Assembly: GCF_036030735.1 (NCBI RefSeq) | Contig: NZ_CP107928.1 | Span: 1,984,001-2,048,000, forward strand | From: Streptomyces sp. NBC_00425 | GTDB lineage: Bacteria; Actinomycetota; Actinomycetes; Streptomycetales; Streptomycetaceae | Reading direction: 5' to 3' | Length of the DNA stretch: 64,000 bases | Shown: in pieces, positions 8,023-16,430 of the stretch | How positions within the stretch are numbered: the first letter of the stretch is position 1 | Layout of the letters: each line of letters opens with the position of its first letter | Notes under the pieces: generated by a model | The model's input: the letters and a program-made list of their open reading frames with translations, nothing else | Told to the model about the DNA's origin: nothing | The model's database searches: none | Made by a program: the position numbers and the translations under genes

Positions 8023-9051
8023 TCACGCGGTCCAGTCGAGGATGACCTTGCCGCCGCGGCCGCTCGCCGCGTCGGCGAAGGCCGCCTCGAAGTCGCGGTG
8101 GCCGTACCGGCCGGTGATCACGGGAGCGAGGTCGAGACCGCCCTCCAGCAGCACCGACATCGCGTACCAGGTCTCGAACATCTCCCGGCCGTAGATGCCC
8201 TTGACGGTGATCATGGACGTGACGATCCGGGCCCAGTCGACGGGGAACTCTTCGGCGGGCAGCCCCAGCATCGCGATCCGGCCGCCGTGCGTCATGTTGG
8301 CGATCATGTCGCGCATCGCCTCGGGCCGCCCGGACATCTCCAGGCCGATGTCGAAGCCCTCGCGCAGCCCCAGCTCCCGCTGTCCGTCGGCGATGGACGC
8401 CCGGGAGACGTTCAGTGCGAGGCTCGCCCCGATCTTGCGGGCCAGCTCCAGCCGCTCCTCGCTGACGTCGGTGATCATGACGTTGCGGGCTCCGGCGTGC
8501 CGGGCGACGGCGGCGGCCATCAGGCCGATCGGCCCGGCGCCGGTGATCAGGACGTCCTCGCCGACGAGCGGGAAGGACAGCGCGGTGTGTACCGCGTTGC
8601 CGAACGGGTCGAAGATCGCCGCGACGTCGAGGTCCACCGGCACGCGGTGCACCCACACGTTGGACGCGGGCAGGGCGACGTACTCGGCGAAGGCGCCGTC
8701 CCGCCCGACGCCGAGGCCGACGGTGGCCCGGCACAGATGACGGCGTCCGGCGAGGCAGTTGCGGCACCTGCCGCAGACGAGATGTCCCTCACCGCTGACC
8801 CGGTCGCCCACGGCGATGTCCGTGACGTCCCGCCCGGTCCCGACGACCTCGCCGACGAACTCGTGCCCGAGCACCAGGGGCGTGCTGATCGTCTGCTGCG
8901 CCCAGCCGTCCCAGGACCGGATGTGCAGGTCGGTGCCGCAGATGCCGGTGCGCAGCACCTTGATCAGCACGTCGCCGTGCCCCACCACGGGCTCCGGAAC
9001 GTCCCGGAGCCACAGTCCGGGCTCCGCCTTCTCCTTGACCAGCGCCTTCAA
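8023..9051 (-). CDS. tdh: L-threonine 3-dehydrogenase
   Basis: This zinc-dependent medium-chain dehydrogenase oxidises L-threonine to 2-amino-3-oxobutanoate with NAD+. The 342-aa length matches the E. coli enzyme. Visible features are the catalytic-zinc region [10 protein letters not shown] (about C38), GHEFVGEV, the structural-zinc cysteines in [15 protein letters not shown], and a Rossmann motif [12 protein letters not shown]. The start is TTG at 9049-9051, eight bases after AGGAG, giving MKALVKEK; longer in-frame reading upstream has no family match. It is the first gene of the tdh-kbl operon. Confidence 0.95.
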   Translation of the reverse strand: MKALVKEKAEPGLWLRDVPEPVVGHGDVLIKVLRTGICGTDLHIRSWDGWAQQTISTPLVLGHEFVGEVVGTGRDVTDIAVGDRVSGEGHLVCGRCRNCLAGRRHLCRATVGLGVGRDGAFAEYVALPASNVWVHRVPVDLDVAAIFDPFGNAVHTALSFPLVGEDVLITGAGPIGLMAAAVARHAGARNVMITDVSEERLELARKIGASLALNVSRASIADGQRELGLREGFDIGLEMSGRPEAMRDMIANMTHGGRIAMLGLPAEEFPVDWARIVTSMITVKGIYGREMFETWYAMSVLLEGGLDLAPVITGRYGHRDFEAAFADAASGRGGKVILDWTA

Positions 9052-9200
9052 CGCAACGGCTCCTGTGATGAGGGCCCGGCGCGGGCAGGCCGACAGGCCC
9101 CGCATCCGGGAAGACGGGTGGATTCGCCCAGCAATCTGCCGCACTCCGTCGGGCCAGGTCCATCGAGCTTTTCTTAAGCGCCGCCACAGCTCTGCTTCAC

Positions 9201-9226
9201 ACGGGTGCTCACGGGTGCTCACGGGT
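9201..9226. repeat. Short tandem repeat upstream of the GPP34 gene
   Basis: The decamer ACGGGTGCTC occurs twice head to tail, followed by a partial third copy. It lies in the 294-bp divergent region between tdh and the GPP34-type gene. Otherwise I see no gene or clear hairpin in 9052-9345. Confidence 0.5.
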
Positions 9227-9345
9227 CCCACCGCGTTCACCCGCTCGGCCGCGCTCGCCCGGTCCGGTTTCCCGCACACCACGGTGGGCCGTGCCACCCT
9301 GGACCGCAACCCGCACGAGGCCGGCCGACTGACGTGGAGCCCCCG

Positions 9346-9939
9346 ATGACCACAGCACGGGACCTGATGATCGTCGCGATCGACATGACGGCCGCCCGAC
9401 CCGTCGGGCAGGGCGATCTGTCGCTCGCCCTCGCGGGCGCCGAGGCGCTCGACCTGGCCGAGGCCGGAGTGCTCGCCGTGGACGGCGGCCTCCTCGTGCC
9501 CGGCCCGCCGTCGGCGCCGCACGATCCGCTCCTGCGCGAGGCCGCCTCGGCGCTGCTGCGTGAGCCGCCGTACGAGCCGGTCGAGGACTGGCTGTGGCGC
9601 CGCGGGCGCGGTCTGGCCGCCGCCTACACGGCCCGGCTGGAGGCGGACGGCGTGCTGGGCCGGCCGCGTCGCCTGATCGGTGCGCGGACGACGCCCGTGG
9701 ACTCGCCGGACCGCAGCGGCGCCACCGCACGCTGGGCGTCTCAGGAACCGGTCCTCGCCGGGCTGGCGGCCGCCGTCGGTCTGCGCGAGGAGCCGGCCGG
9801 CGGCCTCCCGGACGCCCTCGGCGAAGCGGTCGTGACGGTGGTGGCGACGGTCGCCGACGCGGTGACGGAGCTCGAGGCCGTCCGGCAGCGGCGGTCCATC
9901 GAGAAGGCGGCGTTCGACAACGTCTGGCGCGCTCCCTGA
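9346..9939 (+). CDS. GPP34 (GOLPH3/VPS74-like) family protein
   Basis: This 197-aa mostly helical protein has the actinobacterial GPP34 layout: [10 protein letters not shown]...[23 protein letters not shown] near the N-terminus, an [23 protein letters not shown] helix, and a C-terminal [31 protein letters not shown] helix. Eukaryotic GOLPH3 binds phosphoinositide at the Golgi; the bacterial homologues have no proven role, although several sit near conservons and GTPases. It ends seven bases from the convergent conservon operon. The ATG at 9346 follows a weak GTGGAG Shine-Dalgarno. Confidence 0.8.
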   Translation: MTTARDLMIVAIDMTAARPVGQGDLSLALAGAEALDLAEAGVLAVDGGLLVPGPPSAPHDPLLREAASALLREPPYEPVEDWLWRRGRGLAAAYTARLEADGVLGRPRRLIGARTTPVDSPDRSGATARWASQEPVLAGLAAAVGLREEPAGGLPDALGEAVVTVVATVADAVTELEAVRQRRSIEKAAFDNVWRAP

Positions 9940-9946
9940 CGGGCGC

Positions 9947-10516
9947 TCAGGGCGGGAGGTCGTCGGCGTCGCGCCGCTGCAGCCGTCCGACGAGGTCGGC
10001 GGCCGTGGCCTTGATCGTCTCCAGCCCGGCCCTGCCCCAGGGCCGGGGCGCGAGGGCGGCGACGCACACCGTGCCGAGCACCATCCCGGTGGTGTCGATG
10101 AGCGGGGCGCCGAGATAGGAGCGGATGCCGTACTCGTCGACCACCGGGTTGCCCGCGAAACGCGGGTAGTCGCCGACGTCCTCCAGGACCAGCGCCTTGC
10201 GCCGGGCGACGACGTGCGGGCAGTAGCCGTACTCGCGGGGCAGTCGGCGGCCCACCTCCGGCTTGCCGCCGCGAGCGGCCCGGCCGCCCTGCGGGGTGTG
10301 CAGCCCGGCGAAGAACTGCCGTTCCCCGTCGAGGAAGTTGACCATGGCGTACGGCGCTCCGGTCACCTCGGCGAGGCGGCCCGCGAAGGCGTCCAGTGCG
10401 GGTTCGGGCTGCTCCCCGAGGCCGAGTCGGCGCAGTCTGCGGGCACGGGCGGGAGCCTCTCTGTCCTCCGGGGTGAGCAGCAGACGACCGACCGGGCGCG
10501 GTGGGTCGTAGCTCAT
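9947..10516 (-). CDS. GAF-domain protein at the end of the conservon
   Basis: This 189-aa protein carries one GAF domain over about residues 40-180 ([64 protein letters not shown]). GAF domains bind small ligands or chromophores and often act as redox or nucleotide sensors. It begins 61 bases after cvnD on the same strand, so it is probably the last gene of the conservon operon and may feed a signal to its GTPase. The C-P-H triad at YCPHVV is a candidate ligand or metal site. No output domain is present. Confidence 0.82.
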   Translation of the reverse strand: MSYDPPRPVGRLLLTPEDREAPARARRLRRLGLGEQPEPALDAFAGRLAEVTGAPYAMVNFLDGERQFFAGLHTPQGGRAARGGKPEVGRRLPREYGYCPHVVARRKALVLEDVGDYPRFAGNPVVDEYGIRSYLGAPLIDTTGMVLGTVCVAALAPRPWGRAGLETIKATAADLVGRLQRRDADDLPP

Positions 10517-10577
10517 GGCCGGGCTCCGTCACTGTGGACGAACGTCATATGCGGCTCCGGGGCGTTGTGTGCGGGCG

Positions 10578-11249
10578 TCACATGTGTGCGCCGCGGCTCG
10601 GCTGGGGTGCGGCCGGCGCGTGGGCGATGAGGTGTTTGACGAGGGTGAGCAGGGTCTGGACGCCGGAGGCGGAGATCCGCGCGTCGCAGCGCACCACGGG
10701 GATCTCCGGGTCCAGGTCGATGGCGGCCCGCACCTCCTCGGGGTCGTAGCGGTGGGAGCCGTCGAACTCGTTGACGGCGACGATGAAGGCGAGGCCGCGT
10801 TCCTCGAAGAAGTCGACGGCCGCGAAGCACTCCTCGAGGCGCCGGGTGTCGGCGAGGATGACCGCGCCGAGGGCGCCCTCGGACAGCTCGTCCCACATGA
10901 ACCAGAACCGCTCCTGTCCGGGCGTCCCGAACAGGTAGAGCACATGCTGTGGGTCGAGGCTGATCCGACCGAAGTCCATGGCGACGGTCGTCTCGACCTT
11001 GTTCTCGATGCCGTCGAGGTTGTCGGTCGCGGCGCTGACGGTGGTGAGCAGCTCCTCCGTGCTGAGCGGCGCGATCTCGCTCACGGCGCCCACGAAGGTC
11101 GTCTTGCCGACGCCGAAGCCGCCCGCGACCAGGATCTTCAGTGCGGTGGGGAAGGGGTCCGAGCCGCCGCCGTCGTGCGCCGGGGGGCGGCGGTGCGCCC
11201 CGTACGCCTGGTACGCGTCGTCGTGCTCAGAGTTGTCGTCGTAGTCCAT
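10578..11249 (-). CDS. cvnD: Conservon GTP-binding protein CvnD
   Basis: This Ras/Arf-like small GTPase of the conservon type is 223 aa. The Walker A loop is GGFGVGKTT (about residues 43-51), switch II is LYLFGTPGQERF, and the base-recognition motif reads VNEFDG rather than NKxD. An acidic/aromatic N-terminus (YDDNSEHDDAYQAYGAH) precedes the G domain. In S. coelicolor, CvnA-D form a membrane-associated complex likened to eukaryotic G-protein-coupled receptor systems, and some conservons control development and antibiotic onset. The gene overlaps cvnC by 23 bases, and GGAGG lies nine bases before the ATG. Confidence 0.95.
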   Translation of the reverse strand: MDYDDNSEHDDAYQAYGAHRRPPAHDGGGSDPFPTALKILVAGGFGVGKTTFVGAVSEIAPLSTEELLTTVSAATDNLDGIENKVETTVAMDFGRISLDPQHVLYLFGTPGQERFWFMWDELSEGALGAVILADTRRLEECFAAVDFFEERGLAFIVAVNEFDGSHRYDPEEVRAAIDLDPEIPVVRCDARISASGVQTLLTLVKHLIAHAPAAPQPSRGAHM

Positions 11250-11604
11250 CGAGCACTGCCTCCAGAAGGGCCCGGTCGGTGGGGATGTGGTGGTACTCGG
11301 GGGGTTTGGTGGTCAGCGCTCCGCAGTCGAGGAGGTCCGACAGCAGCACCTTGGTGACCGCCGCCGGGAGCTTCAGATGAGCCGCGATCTCGGCGACCGA
11401 CACGGGGGCACGGGTCAGGTCCAGCGCCAGTGCGTGCTCGGGTCCGAGGTAGCCGAGGGGCGCCGTCCCGGTGGCCATCACCTGCGACATGAGGTCGAGG
11501 GCGACGCTGGGCCGGGTACGGCCGCCGCTGACCGTGAAAGGGCGCACCAGCCGTCCGGCCGCGTCGTCGAGCCAGGGCCCGTCGCCGGCCGCCGCCACCC
11601 TCAA
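11227..11604 (-). CDS. cvnC: Conservon DUF742 protein CvnC
   Basis: This 125-aa DUF742 protein has the core RLVRPFTVSGGRTRP and a winged-helix-like LGYLGPEHALALDLTRAPVSVAEIAAHLKLPAAVTKVLLSDLLDCGAL. It links the kinase-like and GTPase components of the conservon. The TTG start overlaps the cvnB stop (TTGA), and a GTG six bases inside is an alternative. Both neighbours overlap it, so translation is coupled along the operon. Confidence 0.93.
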   Translation of the reverse strand: MRVAAAGDGPWLDDAAGRLVRPFTVSGGRTRPSVALDLMSQVMATGTAPLGYLGPEHALALDLTRAPVSVAEIAAHLKLPAAVTKVLLSDLLDCGALTTKPPEYHHIPTDRALLEAVLDGLRRQL

Positions 11605-12035
11605 GGTCCCATCACCGACGGTTCGACGGCGTGCTGCCGGGGCGCGGTCGTCAGATACGGCCGGACGCTCTTCACCAGCATCGCCATCTCGTAGCCGAGC
11701 ACGGCGGCGTCGGCCTCACGTCCGGCGAGCACCGCGAGGCACGTGCCGGAGCCGGCCGTGGTGACGAACAGCAGCGTCGAGTCGAGTTCGACGACGACCT
11801 GCCGGACGTCGCCGCCGTCGGCGAACCGGATGCCGGCGCTGCGGCCGAGGGAGTACAGGCCGGACGCCAGCGCCGCCATGTGGTCGGCGCTGTCGGCATC
11901 GAGGCCGTGGACCGACTTCACCAGTCCGTCGCAGGAGAGCAGCACCGCGCTCATGGTGTGCGGCACGCGCTGCACGAGGCCGCTCATCAGCCAGTCGAGG
12001 TCGGATACATGGCCGGTCGGCGCATCGCTCGCCAT
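11601..12035 (-). CDS. cvnB: Conservon roadblock/LC7 protein CvnB
   Basis: This 144-aa roadblock/LC7 protein is related to MglB-type regulators of small GTPases. LDWLMSGLVQRVPHTMSAVLLSCDGL starts the domain, and ADGGDVRQVVVELDSTLLFVTTAGSGTCLAVLAG forms the central sheet. The ATG at 12035 has AAGGAG ten bases upstream; a longer Pro/Thr-rich reading frame upstream is not needed. Its stop overlaps cvnC. By family knowledge it probably acts on CvnD nucleotide turnover. Confidence 0.94.
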   Translation of the reverse strand: MASDAPTGHVSDLDWLMSGLVQRVPHTMSAVLLSCDGLVKSVHGLDADSADHMAALASGLYSLGRSAGIRFADGGDVRQVVVELDSTLLFVTTAGSGTCLAVLAGREADAAVLGYEMAMLVKSVRPYLTTAPRQHAVEPSVMGP

Positions 12036-12106
12036 GGTGGATCGACTCCTTGGGTTACGAAGGTCTGCGGGAGCGCTGGGGGTGGGGGTGGGGGTGCTCG
12101 CAGGGC

Positions 12107-14761
12107 TCATCCGGCTGGTGCGCTCCCGTCGTGCCGGGCGGTGGATCGGTCGGGTTCGGGCAGGTCCAGCCCGTCCCGCGCGCCGTACGCCTCGGGGGGC
12201 GCGGCGGCGTGCGCGGGGCGCGCCTCGGATATCCCGGGCCGGTGCGCCGACCGTGTGTCCATGGGGAACGGCGCGGGTGGCAGGAGCGGGAGCGGGACGC
12301 CCCGTGCGGCTCCGGCCGTCGCCTCCCCGCCGTGACCGGCGTCGCCCGGATGCTCGCCGCGACCTCGAGCCGGCGTCTGGAGCGAGCCCGTGTCCCAGGG
12401 CTGCCCGGCCGGGTACGGCTCAGGCCGGACGGCCGACTGCGACCCGTAGGGCTCAGGCCGGGCTGTCGGCTGCGGCCTGTAGGGCTCAGGGCGGCTTGTC
12501 GGCTGCGACCCGTACGGCTCGGGGCGGACGGGCGGGTGCGATCCCTGCGGCTCGGGACGCGCCGTCGACTCCGATCGGTACGACTGGGGGCGCGCCGCCG
12601 GCTCCGATCCGTACGGCTCGGGGCGGGCTGCCGACTCCGGGGAGTCCGGCAGCGCGAGGTACGGGGACGACGGCTCCGCGGCGTCCGCCTCCAGGCTCTG
12701 CTGCGCCTCGGCGAGGCCGACGCCCCGCTGGAAGGCGGCCATCAGACCGGGGTCGTGACCGGCGGACGGTTCGATGTCCGGACGGGGGGCCGGGCCACCG
12801 CGCAGTTGGGGGACGATGTGCTCCTGGGCGCGGCGGCGGGGCAGGTGGGGCTTGCCCATGGTGCCGCGCACGGTGCCGACGCGCGGGGTGGGCGCGATGC
12901 CCTCGTGCTCCTCGACGACGGGCCGGTCGCCGCTCCGGATGCCGGGCACGGCCTCGGCGGGGTTGGGTCGCGCCGACCGGGCGCCGCGGACGGGGAGCGG
13001 GGCGGGCCGGTCGCCGTCGCCCCGCGGCGCGCCGGTCCCGGGCGGCTGCGGGAGGGGCCCCGTGCGCCCGGACGCGGAGGCGCCCTGCGGTGACGGCGGG
13101 CCCTCGAGGGCGCCGGACCCCGACGTGTTCCGGGCCTGCGACGACGCGGTCGGACCCGGCGGCCGGCCCGACGGCATCCGGGCCTCCCCCGGCAGGCCGG
13201 CGCCCGAGGCGCCGACGGACGCGGCGTCCGGCGTCTGCGGGTGTGCCTGGACCGCCGGGGGCTCGGTCCGGGCGTGCGCCGTGGCCGTGACGTGCGCCGG
13301 GGCGGGGGCGCCGGCGGGGACGAACGACCGGCCCGCGCCCCTGGCGTCCCGTGCCGTCGTCCGGTCGGCGCCGGCGACGAGCCGCGGCCCGGGGCGGCCG
13401 GGGCGGGCCGGCGGGGAGGCGGGCAGGGGCGGCCGGGCCGAGGCCGTCGTGCGCGGCGTCGCCGCCGGGGCCACTGCGGGAGCCGCGGCGGGCGCGAGCG
13501 ACTGTCCCGCGCCGTCGGCGTCCGGGCCCGGCGACGCCGCCGCGAGGACGCCCGGCGCGGAGCCGAGCAGGGCCTGGGGGACGACGAGGACTGCTTGGAC
13601 GCCGCCGTAGATGTTGCTCTGCAGACGGACCCGGATGCCGTGCCGCCGGGCCAGCTGGGAGACGACGAACAGGCCGATGCGCCCGTCGGCCAGCAGCCGT
13701 CCGACGTTGACCTGGTCGGGATCGGCGAGCAGGGCGTTCATCCGGCTCTGTTCCTCGACCGGCAGGCCGAGCCCGCGGTCCTCGACCTCGACGGCCAGCC
13801 CGGAGGTGACGAGGTTGGCCCGCAGCAGCACCTGGGTGTGCGGGGCGGAGAACACCGTGGCGTTCTCGACGAGTTCGGCGAGCAGGTGGATGACGTCGGC
13901 CACGGCGTGGCCGCGCAGTTCGCCGTCGATGGGCGGGACGAGTTTCACGCGGGCGTACTGCTCGACCTCGGCGATGGCGGAGCGCAGCACCTCGGTCATG
14001 GGGACCGGGTTGCTCCACTGCCGGCGCGACACGGCGCCGCCGAGGACCGCGAGGTTCTCGGCGTGCCGGCGGATGCGGGTGGCGAGGTGGTCGACGTGAA
14101 AGAGGCCCTTGAGCAGATCGGGGTCCTCGATCTCGTTCTCCAGCTCGTCGAGGATCGAGATCTCTCGGTGCACCAGGGATTGCAGACGCCGCGCGAGGTT
14201 GACGAACACCTCCAGCTTCTGTTCGCTGCCGGCCTGGCTCGACAGCTGTGCGGCCTGCACGACGGCGGTGACGGCCCCGTCGTGGGCGTGTGCCAGGTCG
14301 GCCGCGAGCAGTTCGAAGTCGTCCGCGCCGGCCGGCGGTCCGCCTCGCGACGTGCGCTGCGGGGGGACCTCGCCGCGGCGCAGCGCCTCGATGACGCCGC
14401 GCAGGTCGGCCTCGCCGCGTGCGCTGCTGCGGCGCAGCGCGGAGAGGCGGTCGCTGACGGAGCGGGCCGCGCGGTCGGCGGCCACCGCCGCGATCACGAT
14501 GCCGACGCCGCTCACGGCGGCGGCGCCGACCAGCACCGCCCACAGGGTCGGGCCGGGGCGCATGCCGCTGGAGCGCACCGTGAACAGGACCACCGCGCAG
14601 GCGCTCAGCGCCACCGCGGTCGGGGGGAGTACGGCGAGCCGCACCAACTGGGACCGTATGTGCGTCTCGGCCGGCGCCGGTGCGATGCGGGCGACGGGCC
14701 GCCCGTGCCGCCCGCCCTCACGGCGGTCTGCTCGTGCGGCGGGTGCGCGGAGGTGAGACAT
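12107..14761 (-). CDS. cvnA: Conservon membrane histidine-kinase-like protein CvnA
   Basis: This 884-aa membrane protein has TM helices at about 40-62 and 72-95 joined by a loop of only about ten residues, so no sizeable extracellular sensor is present. A dimerisation/phosphoacceptor-like helix (HVDHLATRIRRHAENL, about 222-237) and a GHKL ATPase domain follow, with N box LAELVENATVFS (about 295-305), G1 box VEDRGLGL and G2 box GRIGLFVVSQLARRHG. Residues about 400-884 are Pro/Ala/Arg-rich and probably disordered, and contain an 11-residue tandem repeat near the C-terminus. GAGG lies seven bases before the ATG. First gene of cvnA-B-C-D plus GAF. Confidence 0.93.
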   Translation of the reverse strand: MSHLRAPAARADRREGGRHGRPVARIAPAPAETHIRSQLVRLAVLPPTAVALSACAVVLFTVRSSGMRPGPTLWAVLVGAAAVSGVGIVIAAVAADRAARSVSDRLSALRRSSARGEADLRGVIEALRRGEVPPQRTSRGGPPAGADDFELLAADLAHAHDGAVTAVVQAAQLSSQAGSEQKLEVFVNLARRLQSLVHREISILDELENEIEDPDLLKGLFHVDHLATRIRRHAENLAVLGGAVSRRQWSNPVPMTEVLRSAIAEVEQYARVKLVPPIDGELRGHAVADVIHLLAELVENATVFSAPHTQVLLRANLVTSGLAVEVEDRGLGLPVEEQSRMNALLADPDQVNVGRLLADGRIGLFVVSQLARRHGIRVRLQSNIYGGVQAVLVVPQALLGSAPGVLAAASPGPDADGAGQSLAPAAAPAVAPAATPRTTASARPPLPASPPARPGRPGPRLVAGADRTTARDARGAGRSFVPAGAPAPAHVTATAHARTEPPAVQAHPQTPDAASVGASGAGLPGEARMPSGRPPGPTASSQARNTSGSGALEGPPSPQGASASGRTGPLPQPPGTGAPRGDGDRPAPLPVRGARSARPNPAEAVPGIRSGDRPVVEEHEGIAPTPRVGTVRGTMGKPHLPRRRAQEHIVPQLRGGPAPRPDIEPSAGHDPGLMAAFQRGVGLAEAQQSLEADAAEPSSPYLALPDSPESAARPEPYGSEPAARPQSYRSESTARPEPQGSHPPVRPEPYGSQPTSRPEPYRPQPTARPEPYGSQSAVRPEPYPAGQPWDTGSLQTPARGRGEHPGDAGHGGEATAGAARGVPLPLLPPAPFPMDTRSAHRPGISEARPAHAAAPPEAYGARDGLDLPEPDRSTARHDGSAPAG
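12413..12628 (-). repeat. 33-bp tandem repeat coding an 11-residue RPEPYGSQPTx unit
   Basis: About six and a half degenerate copies of a 33-bp unit lie in the 3' part of cvnA. They encode units such as RPEPYGSEPAA, RPQSYRSESTA, RPEPYGSQPTS and RPEPYRPQPTA. The period is a multiple of three, so copy-number change would keep the frame. Confidence 0.8.
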
Positions 14762-15008
14762 CGGTGTCCTCGTACTGGTCCGTCAGGCCGGGTCGTCGGT
14801 CGGGAGAGCCGGGAAATACGGCCCGGTGTCACCCGATGGCCACTCACAGTAGTCGGCAACCCATCATGTGCGGTGGGCAGTTGACAAACTCCCCCAGGGA
14901 GCGTCCCGCTCTGGTATGAGGCTTCGCACGACAGAGCGATAGACCCGCGCGGACCACGAAGCAACATGAAGGCAGTTCGATCAGACCTGGTCAGAAGCGG
15001 TACGGAAA
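14762..15008. other. Intergenic region upstream of cvnA
   Basis: This stretch, with the hairpin beside it, separates cvnA from the 3' end of the MBL gene. It should hold the cvnA promoter. On the minus strand TTGTCA (near 14880) and TACTGT (14846-14851) are visible, but their spacing does not make a standard promoter, so I assign none. No gene is seen. Confidence 0.4.
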
Positions 15009-15057
15009 CGACCGTGCGGGTCGGCGGGGCGATGCGCCCCGCCGACCCGCACGGTCG
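15009..15057 (-). terminator. Perfect 23-bp hairpin terminator
   Basis: The arms 15009-15031 and 15035-15057 are exact reverse complements with a three-base loop. It begins 17 bases past the stop of the minus-strand MBL hydrolase gene, and the minus strand continues with GTTTCCG. It is unusually long and perfect for a Streptomyces terminator. Confidence 0.85.
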
Positions 15058-15073
15058 AACGTCCCAGCTCCGG

Positions 15074-16303
15074 TCAGCCCGCCGGAACCGTCTCCGGCGC
15101 CTCGCCGTCCTCGGTGACGCCCGCCTGGATGTCACTCTGGGTATCGGCGTTGGCCTTGGCTGCCGGATCGTCCAGCGGCCGCCATCCCCCGACGGGAGCC
15201 CTGGCCACACCGCGCCACCACGGCTCCTGCGGAACGGTCTCGGCGGTAGGCTCGAACGGCTCCCCCGGGCGAGGCAGGGCGACCCGCGCCCCTGCGGCCC
15301 GCCCGGCGGCCAGCGTGCCCTCCCCCGGCTCGGCCCACGCGTGGGTGGCCAGGTTGAAGGTGGCCCAGTGGATCGGCATCATCACACCGCCGGCGCCGCC
15401 CTGGAGGTCGAGATGGGCCCGCATGCCCTCCTCGGGCGTCATGTGGATGTCGGGCCAGAAGTCGGAGTACGCGCCGATCTGGATCATCGTCGCGTCGAAC
15501 GGGCCGTGCGCCGCGCCGATGTCCCGGAAACCGTCGAAATAACCGGTGTCCCCGCTGTGGAAGATCCGGTGCTCCGCACCAGCCACCACCCACGAGGCCC
15601 ACAGGGTGTGCTGGGTGTTGCGCAGCCCTCGGCCGCAGAAGTGGCGGGCCGGGGTCGCCGTCAGGGTCAGCCCGCCGACCTCGGTCGCCTCGTGCCAGTC
15701 CAGCTCGCGCAGCCGCCCCGCGGACACGCCCCAGTGCTCGAGGTGGGCGCCGACGCCGAGCGGCACCGCGAACAGGGTGTCCGTGCCGGCCAGCGCCTTG
15801 ATCGTGGGCAGGTCCAGGTGGTCGTAGTGGTCGTGCGAGATGACGACGACGTCGACCGGACCGAGCGCGGCCAGCGGCAGCGGCACCGGGTGCAGCCGCT
15901 TGGGTCCCGCGAAGGCGAACGGGGAGCAGCGCTCGCCCCAGACGGGATCGAACAGCACCCGCTGCCCGTCGATCTCCGCGAGCACGCTGGAGTGCCCCAT
16001 CCAGGTCGTCCTGAGGCCGGTGACCGGCGGCTTGGCGAGGTCGGCGAGGGTGGTGGCGTGCACCGGCACGGTGCCTGCGGGAGCCCGCCGGGGGCGCTGC
16101 TCCTTGTCGAAGAAGACCTTGGCGAAGTCCAGCATCGAGCCCGAGGGGCGGGTGCGCGCCGGGCCGCCGGGGTTCTGGAAGACGCCGTCCTCGTAGTGGG
16201 GCGATCTGCGGATGCGCGCCAGGCGCTCACCGCTCGGATCCGCGCCGAAGGCCTCGGGCTGCAGACCGCGGAGCCCGGAGCTCAGGGAACGGAAACCGGA
16301 CAC
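15074..16303 (-). CDS. MBL-fold metallohydrolase (NAPE-PLD/UlaG-like)
   Basis: This 409-aa metallo-beta-lactamase-fold enzyme carries the zinc motif SHDHYDHLD (about residues 156-163), a later metal histidine in TPARHFCGRG, the bridging Asp in FHSGDTGYF, and a final His in MMPIHWATF. The layout, including WMGHSSVLAEIDGQRVLFDPVWGERCSP, resembles N-acyl-phosphatidylethanolamine phospholipase D-like and UlaG-like proteins, which cleave phosphodiester or lactone substrates. The substrate here is unknown. The GTG start at 16303 follows GGAGG closely. There is no signal peptide. It is transcribed alone and ends at a strong hairpin. Confidence 0.88.
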   Translation of the reverse strand: MSGFRSLSSGLRGLQPEAFGADPSGERLARIRRSPHYEDGVFQNPGGPARTRPSGSMLDFAKVFFDKEQRPRRAPAGTVPVHATTLADLAKPPVTGLRTTWMGHSSVLAEIDGQRVLFDPVWGERCSPFAFAGPKRLHPVPLPLAALGPVDVVVISHDHYDHLDLPTIKALAGTDTLFAVPLGVGAHLEHWGVSAGRLRELDWHEATEVGGLTLTATPARHFCGRGLRNTQHTLWASWVVAGAEHRIFHSGDTGYFDGFRDIGAAHGPFDATMIQIGAYSDFWPDIHMTPEEGMRAHLDLQGGAGGVMMPIHWATFNLATHAWAEPGEGTLAAGRAAGARVALPRPGEPFEPTAETVPQEPWWRGVARAPVGGWRPLDDPAAKANADTQSDIQAGVTEDGEAPETVPAG

Positions 16304-16430
16304 GGTACCTCCAGGTGGAGTCGCTGAGGCATTCCATTATGGTCGCCTCGTCCGACAACGCGTCGACAGCCCTCGCGCCCCGTCCCGATACTGACCCACA
16401 GTTCAGTACCGCCCCGGTCTTGGAGTCCGT

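Noticed and set aside
12413..12628. CRISPR-like array
   Set aside because: The repeats are contiguous, degenerate, in frame with cvnA and lack spacers.
12050..14884. Very long open frames antisense to cvnA
   Set aside because: They mirror the third-position GC bias of the real gene and consist of low-complexity Arg/Gly/Pro sequence without motifs.
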